From the NCBI RefSeq assembly GCF_030345075.1, contig NZ_CP128361.1:620001-684000 (forward strand): a stretch of 64,000 bases of DNA, given 5' to 3'. Positions within the stretch are counted from its first letter, which is position 1. The number at the start of each line of letters is the position of its first letter. Positions 17,510 through 25,891 of this stretch are shown one piece after another. This DNA is from Solwaraspora sp. WMMA2065. GTDB taxonomy: Bacteria; Actinomycetota; Actinomycetes; Mycobacteriales; Micromonosporaceae. Position numbers and translations under genes: made by a program. A model generated the notes under the pieces. That model was given only the letters and a program-made list of their open reading frames with translations, ran no database searches and was not told the DNA's origin.

Positions 17510-17941
17510 TCAGCGCCCGGCCAGCAGCCGGTTCACCGCGGTGTCCACGTCCAGGTGGTCGGACTCGTGGCCGCGGGGCACCACCACGTAGGTGCGGCGC
17601 AGAAAGCGGACCAGCACGCTGCGCGGCACCTCGAACAGCGCGTTGCCATCCGGGGAGCTCAGCGCGAGCGCCACGAAGTCGCCCCGGGGAGTCGTCCAGG
17701 GCCAGACCCGGACATCACCGATCCCGGCCGGTTCGTCGAGACCGGTCACCAGAAGCTCTCGGGCGAACGACCAGCTGACCGCTTCACCGCCGGCCGACTC
17801 CGCGTGGAAGAGTACGTGGACCGCGTACGGATCACTCGGTTCGTAACGCAGGCTGGCTCGTACCGGCAGCGCGGTAGCGTCAGGCGCGATGAGCCGTAGT
17901 GACGTCTCGACCTCGACGGTCGTTGGTCGGATGACACTCAT
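17510..17941 (-). CDS. ssgB: SsgB-like sporulation/cell-division protein
   Basis: A 143-aa SsgA-like protein. The segments ASLRYEPSDPYAVHVLFHA, VSWSFARELLVTGL, IGDVRVWPW and VALALSSPDGNALFEVP follow the SsgB pattern. SsgB recruits FtsZ to future septum sites in sporulating aerial hyphae, so the host is a spore-forming filamentous actinomycete. The ATG at 17941 has GGGGAG about 8 bases upstream. The family call is firm; SsgB rather than another SALP is likely, not proven. Confidence 0.88.
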   Translation of the reverse strand: MSVIRPTTVEVETSLRLIAPDATALPVRASLRYEPSDPYAVHVLFHAESAGGEAVSWSFARELLVTGLDEPAGIGDVRVWPWTTPRGDFVALALSSPDGNALFEVPRSVLVRFLRRTYVVVPRGHESDHLDVDTAVNRLLAGR

Positions 17942-18211
17942 GGACGTTCTCCCCCCGGCACCGCTGCGGGACGCCCGCCCCGCTTTCCCCATACTCCGGC
18001 CTTGCATTTGACTACGCTCCGTCTATCGCTGATCTCACCCAGTAGAGGGAAGCGGTTCCGGGATGCACCAAAAATGTCCATCTTGGGTGTCTTGTCCGGT
18101 TCTGCTTGGGTACTGGGACGTGCCCGGCGTCGGGTGGTTCAGACGTCGACTCACTCCGGTAACGTCCAGTGGTGCCCTGTGGTGACGGGGCGGGCGACAA
18201 TGAGGGGCAAA

Positions 18212-18811
18212 ATGGCCATAAAACCCTCCTCCGCCAAGCGGATGACCGAGAATTCAACACCGGGTCATGCGTCGTACGACCCGGCGGATGAGACTGTCGG
18301 ACACGCCGAGTCGGGGGGAGACCAGGTGGGCAGTGACCCGATCGGACGTCCGAGTGGGCGCGGCGCTCCGGTCGCTGTCACCGATCGTCCCGAGCCGGAG
18401 GCACCGCGAACGTTGTCCGGGCTGCGCCAACGGATTCGGGTGACCCTCGCCCTGATCCGCTCCAATCCCACTGGCCGGATCGCCTTGAAGGTCGGCGTCG
18501 GCCTGCTCGGTGCTCTGATCGTGGTCCTCGGCCTGGTGCTGATCCCGCTACCCGGGCCGGGCTGGCTGATCGTCTTCGGCGGACTGGCGGTCTGGGGCGT
18601 GGAGTTCCACTGGGCCAAGCGGCTGCTCGCCTTCGCCCGACGGCACGTCCAGGGATGGACCCGGTGGGTTACCCGGCAGAGCTGGCCGGTGCGGCTGGGC
18701 ATCGCCGGGGTGGGCCTCGTCTTCGTCGCGGTCGTGGTGATCTTCTCGCTGAAGGTCGGCCTCGGCATCGACGTGATCGCCAGCTTCCTGCGCTACCTCG
18801 CCACCACCTGA
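18212..18811 (+). CDS. PGPGW-motif transmembrane protein (TIGR02611-like)
   Basis: A 199-aa membrane protein. About 80 polar N-terminal residues are followed by a hydrophobic hairpin containing LIPLPGPGWLIVFGGLAVWG, the hallmark of TIGR02611 proteins, and a last transmembrane helix LGIAGVGLVFVAVVVIFSLKV. The start at 18212 is supported by GAGGGG upstream; MTENSTPG at 18242 is an alternative. The function is unknown. A tRNA gene follows. Confidence 0.78.
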   Translation: MAIKPSSAKRMTENSTPGHASYDPADETVGHAESGGDQVGSDPIGRPSGRGAPVAVTDRPEPEAPRTLSGLRQRIRVTLALIRSNPTGRIALKVGVGLLGALIVVLGLVLIPLPGPGWLIVFGGLAVWGVEFHWAKRLLAFARRHVQGWTRWVTRQSWPVRLGIAGVGLVFVAVVVIFSLKVGLGIDVIASFLRYLATT

Positions 18812-18871
18812 GCCGACCGCCACCCGGATGTGCGCCCGGGCGGGACGATCGGGTACAGTCATCCACGCTGA

Positions 18872-18946
18872 GGGCGATTAGCTCAGCGGGAGAGCGCTTC
18901 GTTCACACCGAAGAGGTCACTGGTTCGATCCCAGTATCGCCCACCA
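18872..18946 (+). tRNA. tRNA-Val (CAC anticodon)
   Basis: A complete cloverleaf. The acceptor GGGCGAT pairs with ATCGCCC, the D-arm is GCTC..GAGC, the anticodon stem CTTCG/CGAAG encloses TTCACAC (anticodon CAC), and the T-arm carries GGTTCGATCCC. Discriminator A is followed by an encoded CCA and a short T run. CAC reads the GUG valine codon. Confidence 0.97.
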
Positions 18947-19188
18947 TTTTTTGCACGAGCGGGGCCGGCAGTGGCGGCCTTGTCACGAGGAATCCGCGCA
19001 CGGGCGGTCCGATCGGTTCGGCGTATGGCGTGCCGATCCCCTGATCCGGCGGTGATCCGCCGCCGGACCGGTGTCCCGGTCCATCCGCACTGATTGACGG
19101 GCCGGCGGCACGGTGTCGTACGGGTGGCGACCACCCTGCCCGCCCGGCTGATCAGTCCACAGGCTGCTTCGAGGGTGCGCGTCGACGA
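18947..19188. other. Intergenic sequence after tRNA-Val, nothing recognisable
   Basis: Between the tRNA and the promoter of the FAH-family gene I see no credible gene. A 3' end of a tRNA is a classic attachment site, but no second copy of the tRNA end and no integrase is visible in the window. Confidence 0.5.
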
Positions 19189-19239
19189 TTGACAGACCAC
19201 GCTGGTGTTGGCGAGACTGGACAGTGTATCGATTTACTG
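19189..19239 (+). promoter_or_regulatory. Promoter with overlapping 18-bp operator for the FAH-family gene
   Basis: TTGACA (19189-19194), 18-bp spacer, GAGACT (19213-19218), then CAGTGTATCGATTTACTG (19222-19239) at the expected start site. The 18-mer is a 7-of-9 palindrome, and its right half matches the operators at 23557-23574 and 62333-62350. The LacI (22336-23397) or IclR (21573-22325) regulator is the likely reader. Confidence 0.65.
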
Positions 19240-19312
19240 CGCACGGCCTGGCTGATTCCGATGGTGCCGTCCCGGTCTGCGGGGACTCGTCCTGCTCCGA
19301 AGGGAATTGATG

Positions 19313-20164
19313 ATGAAGCTCATGCGGGTCGGCCCAAAGGGCAGCGAGCGACCGGTACTCCTCGTCGGGGGCCGTCACTTCGATCTGACCAGCGTCACCG
19401 CCGACATCGACCAGGCCTTTCTCGGCGGTGACGGCATGAACCGGGTACGCGTTGCCCTGGCCGCCGGGGATCTTTCAGAGGTCGATGTCCGGGGTGCCCG
19501 CGTCGGTGCGCCGATCACCAGGCCGGGCACGGTGGCCTGCATCGGGCTGAACTACTCCCGGCATGCTGCGGAGTCCGGCACCGCTCCGCCGGCCGAGCCG
19601 GTCGTCTTCCTCAAGGCTTCGAACACCGTGGTCGGGCCCTACGATGACATCGTGATCCCGAAGGGTGCGGTGAAGACCGACTGGGAGGTGGAGTTGGCGG
19701 TCGTCATCGGCCGGCGGGCACGTTACCTCGCGTCACCCACCGAGGCGGGCGACGTCATAGCGGGGTACGCCGTGTCCAATGATCTGTCCGAGCGGGACTA
19801 CCAGATGGGTGATGCCGGCGGCCAGTGGGTCAGGGGCAAGAGTTGCGAGTCGTTCAACCCGCTGGGACCATGGCTGGTCACTGCCGATGAACTTGATGAT
19901 CCGCAACGCCTCACGCTGCGCAGTTTTGTGAACGACCAGCCTCGTCAGCATTCCACCACACAGGACATGATTTTTGATGTGCGTCACCTGATCTGGTATC
20001 TGAGCCAGTATCTGGTGCTTGAGCCAGGTGACGTCGTCAACACCGGTACGCCGGAGGGTGTCGCGTTGTCTGGCCAGTTTCCCTATCTGCGCGTGGGGGA
20101 TGTGGTGCGGGTCGGCATCGAAGGGCTGGGCGAGCAGCGCCAAGTCTGTCGCGCCGCCGATTGA
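19313..20164 (+). CDS. Fumarylacetoacetate hydrolase (FAH) family protein
   Basis: A 283-aa FAH-fold enzyme. It shows GTVACIGLNYSRHAAESG, VVFLKASNTVVGPYDDI, DWEVELAVVIGRRAR (metal-binding Glu pair), ISNDLSERDYQ-like VSNDLSERDYQM and the closing GDVVNTGTPEGVALS. Best comparison is with 2,4-diketo-3-deoxy-sugar-acid hydrolases of the oxidative fucose/rhamnose routes, which split the acid to pyruvate plus a smaller acid. GAAGGGA upstream fits ATG at 19313 (19310 is also possible). It has its own promoter and an operator shared with the uronate ABC operon, so it probably completes breakdown of the same sugar acid; this is inferred. Confidence 0.85.
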   Translation: MKLMRVGPKGSERPVLLVGGRHFDLTSVTADIDQAFLGGDGMNRVRVALAAGDLSEVDVRGARVGAPITRPGTVACIGLNYSRHAAESGTAPPAEPVVFLKASNTVVGPYDDIVIPKGAVKTDWEVELAVVIGRRARYLASPTEAGDVIAGYAVSNDLSERDYQMGDAGGQWVRGKSCESFNPLGPWLVTADELDDPQRLTLRSFVNDQPRQHSTTQDMIFDVRHLIWYLSQYLVLEPGDVVNTGTPEGVALSGQFPYLRVGDVVRVGIEGLGEQRQVCRAAD

Positions 20165-20311
20165 CTCCGCCGTCCGCCGTCGGTGCCGGTTATCGGAGCC
20201 GATGCTGGGCGCTTCTGCAAATACGCCCGATCTGACCTGCGGCGCCGGGGTCGGAAGCGACGCGAGGACGCCGCGCCGCCCGGGGTGTGAGCCCCCGGGC
20301 GGCGGCCGGCT

Positions 20312-21466
20312 TCAGGAGTGGGTAACGGTGATATCGAAAGTTCGGGTTTGCCCGTAGTTGTCGCCGCTGCACGGCGAAGAGTTTGAGCAGTTGGCCTGGG
20401 TGTAGGCGCCGGCTTTGAAGTAGGCGCCGGAGAAGTTTCTGGCGATGGTGGTCTGCAGGACGCCGTTGTAGTACGCCCTCACCTGCCCGCCACTGACCAC
20501 GAACTTGGCCTCGAAGCGGGTGCCCAGCTGGTAGTTGCTGGTAACCAGCTTGTGATGGGTGTCATTGTCGTTGGTGACGTAAAGGCTGGTGCCCTCCAAT
20601 CGGAAGACCGTGACGTCGTCGTCCGAATCGTGGATCTGGGCCACGACCACATGTGGCTTCGTCGATGGAAGCCTGTCGAACGCGGCGTCCACGACCATCG
20701 TGTGTGTGCCGGAGGTCGACGACCAGCTCGCGTGGGCGGCTCCGTTGTTCGCCATCTCACGCAGCTCCGACCGAGCGTAGCTGGAGCCGCCTGTGGTCAC
20801 CCCGTTGACGGGGGAGCGGAACTGGACCGACTGGCACGAGTCCGCAGCGACGAAATAGGGGGAGATCTGAAAGTCGTTCAGGGCGGGTTGCTTGATTTCG
20901 GTCGGGCTGTCGGAGGAGCCGGTCGGCAGCGTGATCTTCCAATTGGTCAGGTCGAGTACGTCTGCCGGGACGGTGCAGTCGCCACCGCCCCCGTCGGCGC
21001 CGTAGACCTGCATCTCGGTGATGCTGTTCCAACTGTTGGCCGTGTTGCCGTAGCCAACGACGCGTACGTACCGGGCCGACCGGTCGGTGAAGTCGTGGTC
21101 CTCGACCTGTAAGGTGCTGCCGCTGCTCTGTCGCTGGGGGACGACAGTGATCCAGGAACTGGCGTCGGTTGAGGTCTGAACGGTGTAGGTGGCCCGGCGT
21201 TGGTCGCCTTTGTGCCAGGCGATGCCGACCGATCCGATCTGCTGGTTGGCACCGAGGTCGAGTCGGAGCCAGGAGCCGTCGCCCTGGGCGGACCAGCGAG
21301 TGGAGAGGCTTCCGTCAATGGCGTTGGCTGGCACGTTGCCGTCGTGGGAGCTGGCAGTCGCTGCCGTAACGGGCAGGCCGGTCGTGGCGTGCGCGGACAG
21401 TGCGGTCAGTGTGGAGCTGGCGACGACCACGGCTACGGGCAGCGCGAGGATTGCGATACGTCTCAT
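20312..21466 (-). CDS. Secreted PL7 alginate lyase with N-terminal discoidin domain
   Basis: A 384-aa secreted enzyme. A signal peptide ends AHA (27). A discoidin/CBM32-like domain covers about 30-157 (DGSLSTRWSAQGDGSWLRLDLG). The PL7 catalytic domain from about 165 carries the three diagnostic motifs: RSELREM (232-238), QIH (277-279) and YFKAGAYTQ (349-357). QIH is usual in lyases acting on guluronate-containing alginate. It releases unsaturated oligouronates outside the cell for the ABC importer encoded nearby. The ATG at 21466 is preceded by GAGGA. It has its own promoter and neighbours the IclR/LacI pair. Confidence 0.93.
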   Translation of the reverse strand: MRRIAILALPVAVVVASSTLTALSAHATTGLPVTAATASSHDGNVPANAIDGSLSTRWSAQGDGSWLRLDLGANQQIGSVGIAWHKGDQRRATYTVQTSTDASSWITVVPQRQSSGSTLQVEDHDFTDRSARYVRVVGYGNTANSWNSITEMQVYGADGGGGDCTVPADVLDLTNWKITLPTGSSDSPTEIKQPALNDFQISPYFVAADSCQSVQFRSPVNGVTTGGSSYARSELREMANNGAAHASWSSTSGTHTMVVDAAFDRLPSTKPHVVVAQIHDSDDDVTVFRLEGTSLYVTNDNDTHHKLVTSNYQLGTRFEAKFVVSGGQVRAYYNGVLQTTIARNFSGAYFKAGAYTQANCSNSSPCSGDNYGQTRTFDITVTHS

Positions 21467-21525
21467 TAGGGGTCCTCAGTAGTGAGAGTTCCTATATGTG
21501 AACTACGTCGCACTAGTGCCGAGTG

Positions 21526-21554
21526 ACCATAGAAGAAGATGACTGGATGGTCAA
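21526..21554 (-). promoter_or_regulatory. Predicted promoter of the PL7 lyase gene
   Basis: On the minus strand TTGACC (21554-21549), 17-bp spacer, TATGGT (21531-21526). The start site would be near 21519, inside the palindrome GCACTAGTGC (21510-21519), a possible operator different from the ATCGATTTACTG type. Confidence 0.5.
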
Positions 21555-21572
21555 CGGCGTATTTCGAAGTTG

Positions 21573-22325
21573 TTAGATCCGACCCGTCAGGCCGGCGGTG
21601 GTCGCTGCCCGGATTGCGTCCGCGAGTTCACTGGCATGCGCCTCGGTCAGCTCGCCGTCGGTGACGCAGACGCCGATCGCGTCGTGCGGGCCGAGCTTGG
21701 CCGGGGCGGCGACCGCCACGCCGCGGCCGCCGTTCGGGCCGGCCGGCACCTGGTCGACAGCATGTCCACGCTCGACCACCCGCCGGAGCTCTTCGCGGAG
21801 CGCTGCGAGAGCGTCGGGAGGCAGGGTTGGTGAGGCGGACAGCATCCGTGCCAGTGACTCGTCGTCGTCGGCCACTCGGGCCAGTACGACGCGGCCGATC
21901 GCCGTGGCGTACGCCGGGGCCGGCCAGCCCGTCCGAAGCATCGGTGCCACGTCGACCTCTTCCCGCGTCAGCAGGGCGACCATGTGGCCACCGACCAGCC
22001 GGCCCAGTTGCACGGTGGTCTTGAGCCGGCGGTGCAACAGGTCCACGACCGGGGTGAGCCGGCGGACCGCGCGGTCGGTACGCAGGTAAGCTGCACCGGT
22101 CCGCAGTGCTTGGACGCCCAGCCCGTAGCGGGATCCTGCGGTGTCAGTCTCAACCCAGCCGCGCTGCACGAGGGTGTGGAGCAGTCCGTGCATGCTGCTC
22201 TTGGGGATACCCAGGGCGCGGGCGAGTTCCACGAGGGTGCGCCGGTCCGCGGTGGCGGCGAGTAGCTCCAGCAGCTCGACGGTGCGGTCTGCCGATTTGA
22301 CCCGGGGGACGCCGCCTGTCGTCAT
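21573..22325 (-). CDS. IclR-family transcriptional regulator
   Basis: A 250-aa IclR protein. The N-terminal winged helix is KSADRTVELLELLAATADRRTLVELARALGIPKSSMHGLLHTLVQRGWVE; the effector-binding domain includes YATAIGRVVLARV and the C-terminal GVCVTDGELTEAHASELADAI. IclR proteins often respond to keto-acids such as KDG (KdgR), which fits a uronate locus. The gene starts 10 bp after the LacI stop, so both come from one transcript. Confidence 0.92.
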   Translation of the reverse strand: MTTGGVPRVKSADRTVELLELLAATADRRTLVELARALGIPKSSMHGLLHTLVQRGWVETDTAGSRYGLGVQALRTGAAYLRTDRAVRRLTPVVDLLHRRLKTTVQLGRLVGGHMVALLTREEVDVAPMLRTGWPAPAYATAIGRVVLARVADDDESLARMLSASPTLPPDALAALREELRRVVERGHAVDQVPAGPNGGRGVAVAAPAKLGPHDAIGVCVTDGELTEAHASELADAIRAATTAGLTGRI

Positions 22326-22335
22326 CGTGGTACCC

Positions 22336-23397
22336 CTACTTCCTCACTTCCGGTACCGGGCCCGTCGAGGTGCGGACCACCAGCTCTGGGCGGAGCAGCA
22401 GCGACTGGCTCGGGCCGGATTCGGTGTTGTCGATCCGGTCCCGCAGGTGCCGGAACGCGGCTGCCGCCATCTCCGCGACCGGCTGACGTACGGTCGTCAG
22501 TGGTGGTGCGGCGAGGTCGGCGAGCACGATGTCGTCGAAGCCGACGACTGAGATGTCCTGGCCTACCCGGAGCCCGGCGTCCCGGATGCCGGCGCTGATT
22601 CCGAGGGCGCACATGTCGTTGATGGCGACGATGGCGGTGGGGCGGTCCGAGGTCCGCAGCAGCGCGTTCGCGGCGGTGCGACCGAGCCCGGCGGCGTCGA
22701 GATCTCCGTAGGGCTCCTGCTCTGCGCCACCGGACCAGACGATCGTTTCGGCCGGGTCCAGGCCGGCCTGCTCGAGTGCGTCGGTGAAACCCCGGAACCG
22801 TTCCCGGCGGTTCACGCTGCGCAGCGACCCCGAGACGAAGGCGATGCGTCGGTGGCCGAGCTGTAGCAGGTGGGCGGTGGCCAGGTGGGCGCCCACCACG
22901 TTGTCGACGCTGATGTTGACCAAGGTCCCCGGGTCACCGGCCTGAGCGGTGCGGTCGAACGCGACCAGGCTGAGCCCGGTCTCGACGAGTGGCAGTACGT
23001 GATCCAGCGAGGGCAGCGAGGAGCAGAGGACGACGCCCCGGATGCCGTCGGCCCAGAGCTCCTCGAGGTAGCGCCGTTCCCGGTCGGGTTCCCGTTCGCT
23101 GTTGCAGAGCAGGACGTGGTAGCCGTCGCTCAACGCGGCCCGTTCGAGGTAGCGGGCGAAGCTGCCCCAGAACGGATTGGCGACCGACGGTACGACGAGC
23201 CCGATCACCTGGATCCGGCCGGTGCGCAGTTGCCGGGCCGCCCGGTTTGGCCGGTAGCCGAGCCGGTCGATCGCGGCGGCCACCCGGATGCGGGTCTGGG
23301 GGAGCATGCGGCCGGGGCGTCCGTTGAGGAAGTTCGACACGGTGCTGGGCGAGACGCCCGCCTCGCGGGCTACCTGGTAGATCGTCACACCGCTCAC
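22336..23397 (-). CDS. LacI-family transcriptional regulator
   Basis: A 353-aa LacI protein. The headpiece VTIYQVAREAGVSPSTVSNFLNGRPGRM and hinge YRPNRAARQLRTGR are followed by a periplasmic-binding-type sugar domain (VIGLVVPSVANPFWGSFARYLE, HRRIAFVSG, SVVGFDD). It is divergent from the ABC operon, whose promoter holds the shared operator at 23557-23574. Half-sites with GTAAA (near 23446 and 23477) lie close to its own start. It is the best candidate repressor of the regulon, released by an oligouronide or a derivative. Confidence 0.93.
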   Translation of the reverse strand: MSGVTIYQVAREAGVSPSTVSNFLNGRPGRMLPQTRIRVAAAIDRLGYRPNRAARQLRTGRIQVIGLVVPSVANPFWGSFARYLERAALSDGYHVLLCNSEREPDRERRYLEELWADGIRGVVLCSSLPSLDHVLPLVETGLSLVAFDRTAQAGDPGTLVNISVDNVVGAHLATAHLLQLGHRRIAFVSGSLRSVNRRERFRGFTDALEQAGLDPAETIVWSGGAEQEPYGDLDAAGLGRTAANALLRTSDRPTAIVAINDMCALGISAGIRDAGLRVGQDISVVGFDDIVLADLAAPPLTTVRQPVAEMAAAAFRHLRDRIDNTESGPSQSLLLRPELVVRTSTGPVPEVRK

Positions 23398-23511
23398 GTC
23401 GCGTGCTCCCCCTTGTTGGCGATCTGAACCAGCCGAGTGTAGAGGTTTACCAGCTCGTGACCGCCCCTGGGCCTACCAGTAAAGCCGGTGTTTCGGTGCC
23501 GTGTCTAGCCA

Positions 23512-23574
23512 TTGACATGTCTGTACCTCGCTCCTAGCCTTGCTGCAACGATCCACCAGTAAATCGATGCAAAG
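23512..23574 (+). promoter_or_regulatory. Promoter and operator of the uronate ABC/catabolic operon
   Basis: TTGACA (23512-23517), 17-bp spacer, TAGCCT (23535-23540); CAGTAAATCGATGCAAAG (23557-23574) lies about 10 bp after the predicted start. Its left half is the reverse complement of GATTTACTG found at the other two sites, in the opposite orientation. The position suits a roadblock operator. Confidence 0.68.
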
Positions 23575-23652
23575 TCCTTCCTGCCACGAGCTAGATCGTG
23601 GTGTCGCAGCTACCCAGAAGCGGCGGAGCGCGCCGCGGGAGAGAAGGCCAGG

Positions 23653-24939
23653 ATGACCAGAACCCGGGGGAGTCGGACCCGTGCGGTGACGATGGTGCTC
23701 GTCGCCGCGCTGCTCGCCACCGCGTGTGGCGGACCGGCGGGCACAACGGAGGGCGACGACCAGGCCAGCGGCACGATCCGGCTGTTGACGCCGATCTTTG
23801 AGGGCGCCGACGGCAAGACCGTGCTGGAGGAGCAGCTCGACGCGTTCAAGGAGGAGTACCCGGACATCACCGTCGAGGTCGACTACACCTCGTACGGCAA
23901 GCTGAACGAGAAGCTCACCACGTCGATCGCAGGCGGTCGGCCGTACGACGTGATGCTCATGGGGGTCGGTTGGATCCCGCCGTTCGCAGCCAAGGGCGCC
24001 CTGGCCGAGTTGGACGAGAACCAGCAGGAGCTCGCCGAGCGGTACAACGAGCGGGTCGTCGAGCCTGGCATCTACCAGGGCAAGGTGTACGGCCTGCCGA
24101 TCATGTTGGACACCCGGTTCGGTCTGTACCGCAAGGACATCTTCGCCGAGGCGGGCATCGCCGCCCCGCCGAGCAACTTCGCCGAGCTGCGGGAGATCGG
24201 GCGCCAGCTGACCGTGCGAGACGCACGCGGCAAGCTTACCCGCGCCGGCGTGGACATCCTCTCCAACGATCTGCGCCAGACGTTCCTCCCGCTGATGTGG
24301 GCCAACGGCGGCGAGCTGTGGACCTCGGATGGGCAACCGGCCTTCAACAGCCCGGAGGCGGTCGGGGCGTTGCAACTGATGGCCGACATCATCCTCACCG
24401 ACAAGAGCGAGGACTTCGGTTTCACTCAGCCCGGTGCCACCGGCCTGCCGCTGGCCCAGGGGCGGGCGGCGATGATGGTGGGGCACAACAACCACCTGCT
24501 GGCGATCGAGGAACAGGCACCGGAGCTGATCGAGGAAGACAAGATCGGCTTCTTCATGATCAGCAACGAGCGTCCCGCGATGTTCCAGGGTGGGACGCTG
24601 GCAACGGTCTCGGCCAAGTCGCAGCGTCCGGCGGCGGCCAAGGCGCTGGTCAGCTTCCTCACCGACGAACAGGCGTCGCTCGCCGCGAACGAGCAGCGGG
24701 GTAACGTGCCGGCCCTCAACAGCCTGTCCGACTCCGATTACGTACAGCGCAACCCGGCCGCGCAGTTCGCCATGGCGAACCTCGACGCCGCCTACTCCGA
24801 AGGCGGTGTGCCGGCCTGGTTGGAGATCCGGGGCGACTTCAAAGCGGCCATCGAGTCCGTCCTGCTGGGCCAGAAGGACCCGCAGCAGGCACTCGACGAG
24901 CTGGTGGCCAAGGCCCAGGCAGCGATCGCCAAGGGCTGA
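23653..24939 (+). CDS. Sugar ABC transporter substrate-binding lipoprotein
   Basis: A 428-aa solute-binding protein of the carbohydrate (family 1) type. The lipoprotein signal has LLATAC with Cys25 as the lipidation site. The mature part shows GADGKTVLEEQLDAFKEEYPDITVEV and VYGLPIMLDTRFGLYRKDIF, typical of oligosaccharide binders. It is the first gene of an operon with two permeases two to eleven bases apart, an SDR, two lyases and a kinase, so the ligand is probably an oligouronide. The ATG at 23653 is chosen; the ribosome site is only moderate. Confidence 0.93.
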   Translation: MTRTRGSRTRAVTMVLVAALLATACGGPAGTTEGDDQASGTIRLLTPIFEGADGKTVLEEQLDAFKEEYPDITVEVDYTSYGKLNEKLTTSIAGGRPYDVMLMGVGWIPPFAAKGALAELDENQQELAERYNERVVEPGIYQGKVYGLPIMLDTRFGLYRKDIFAEAGIAAPPSNFAELREIGRQLTVRDARGKLTRAGVDILSNDLRQTFLPLMWANGGELWTSDGQPAFNSPEAVGALQLMADIILTDKSEDFGFTQPGATGLPLAQGRAAMMVGHNNHLLAIEEQAPELIEEDKIGFFMISNERPAMFQGGTLATVSAKSQRPAAAKALVSFLTDEQASLAANEQRGNVPALNSLSDSDYVQRNPAAQFAMANLDAAYSEGGVPAWLEIRGDFKAAIESVLLGQKDPQQALDELVAKAQAAIAKG

Positions 24940-24940
24940 C

Positions 24941-25891
24941 ATGACCAGCACCCTCGAGACCGTGAGCGTGGCGTCCGCGAGTCGGGCGCCACGCCCGCCC
25001 CGCCGTCGCCGAAGGCTGGGTGCCGAACGTCGCCGCGCGGCGTACCTGATGCTGGCCCCGTCGGTCATCCACCTGATCTGGTGGATCGGCCTACCCGTGG
25101 TGGCCACGTTCGGCCTGGCCTTCACCGACTACGACATCATCGCCGGCACCGTCGAGTGGGCCGGCCTGGACAACTTCCGTCAGATCTTCGCCGACGACAT
25201 CTGGAACCTGTCGATCTGGCACACCGTCGTCTTCACCTTCTTCACCGTTCCGGTGGCGATGGCGATCGCGGTGGTCATCGCGGTGCTGCTCAACCAGCGG
25301 ATCAAGGCGCTGGCCTGGTACCGCGCGGCGTTCTTCATGCCGCACATCACCGCCACCGTCGCGATCGCACTGGTCTGGATGTGGATGTTCGAGCCCAACC
25401 TGGGACTGTTCAATCTGCTGCTGGGCTGGATCGGGGTCAACGGGCCGGCCTGGCTGTCGGACCCCGACTGGGCGATGCCGGCGGTCATCCTCGTCAGCAT
25501 CTGGAAAGGCATCGGCCTGAAGATGCTCATCTACCTGGCAGCGCTGCAGAACATTCCGCACGACCTGTACGAGGCGGCGAATCTCGACGGTGCCTCCGGC
25601 CCCCGCAAGTTCTTCGCGATCACCCTGCCGTTGCTGAAACCCGCCACGTTCTTCGTCTTCATCGTCTCCATGATCGACGCGTTCCAGGTCTTCGACCAGG
25701 TGTACGTGCTGACTCCAGACGGCGGCCCGGCGAACTCGACGACCGTCATGACGTACGAGATCTACCGGACGGCGTTCGGCGAGTTCGACATCTCGGCGGC
25801 CTGTGCGCAGAGCGTGGTGCTCTTCGCCTTCCTGCTCGTCCTGACGGTGATCGGGCGCCGACTGACCGGGAAGGACGGCGATGAAGCGTAA
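24941..25891 (+). CDS. Sugar ABC transporter permease (MalF type)
   Basis: A 316-aa permease with six hydrophobic segments after a basic N-terminal tail. The EAA loop reads LYEAANLDGASGPRKFFAITLPLLKPA, the docking site for the ATPase. The ATG at 24941 lies one base after the upstream stop. No ATPase gene is found in the locus; in actinomycetes a shared MsiK-type ATPase normally energises several sugar importers. Confidence 0.93.
   Translation: MTSTLETVSVASASRAPRPPRRRRRLGAERRRAAYLMLAPSVIHLIWWIGLPVVATFGLAFTDYDIIAGTVEWAGLDNFRQIFADDIWNLSIWHTVVFTFFTVPVAMAIAVVIAVLLNQRIKALAWYRAAFFMPHITATVAIALVWMWMFEPNLGLFNLLLGWIGVNGPAWLSDPDWAMPAVILVSIWKGIGLKMLIYLAALQNIPHDLYEAANLDGASGPRKFFAITLPLLKPATFFVFIVSMIDAFQVFDQVYVLTPDGGPANSTTVMTYEIYRTAFGEFDISAACAQSVVLFAFLLVLTVIGRRLTGKDGDEA

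Noticed and set aside
18872-19312. tRNA-Val as an integration site
   Set aside because: No repeat of the tRNA 3' end and no integrase were found in the window.
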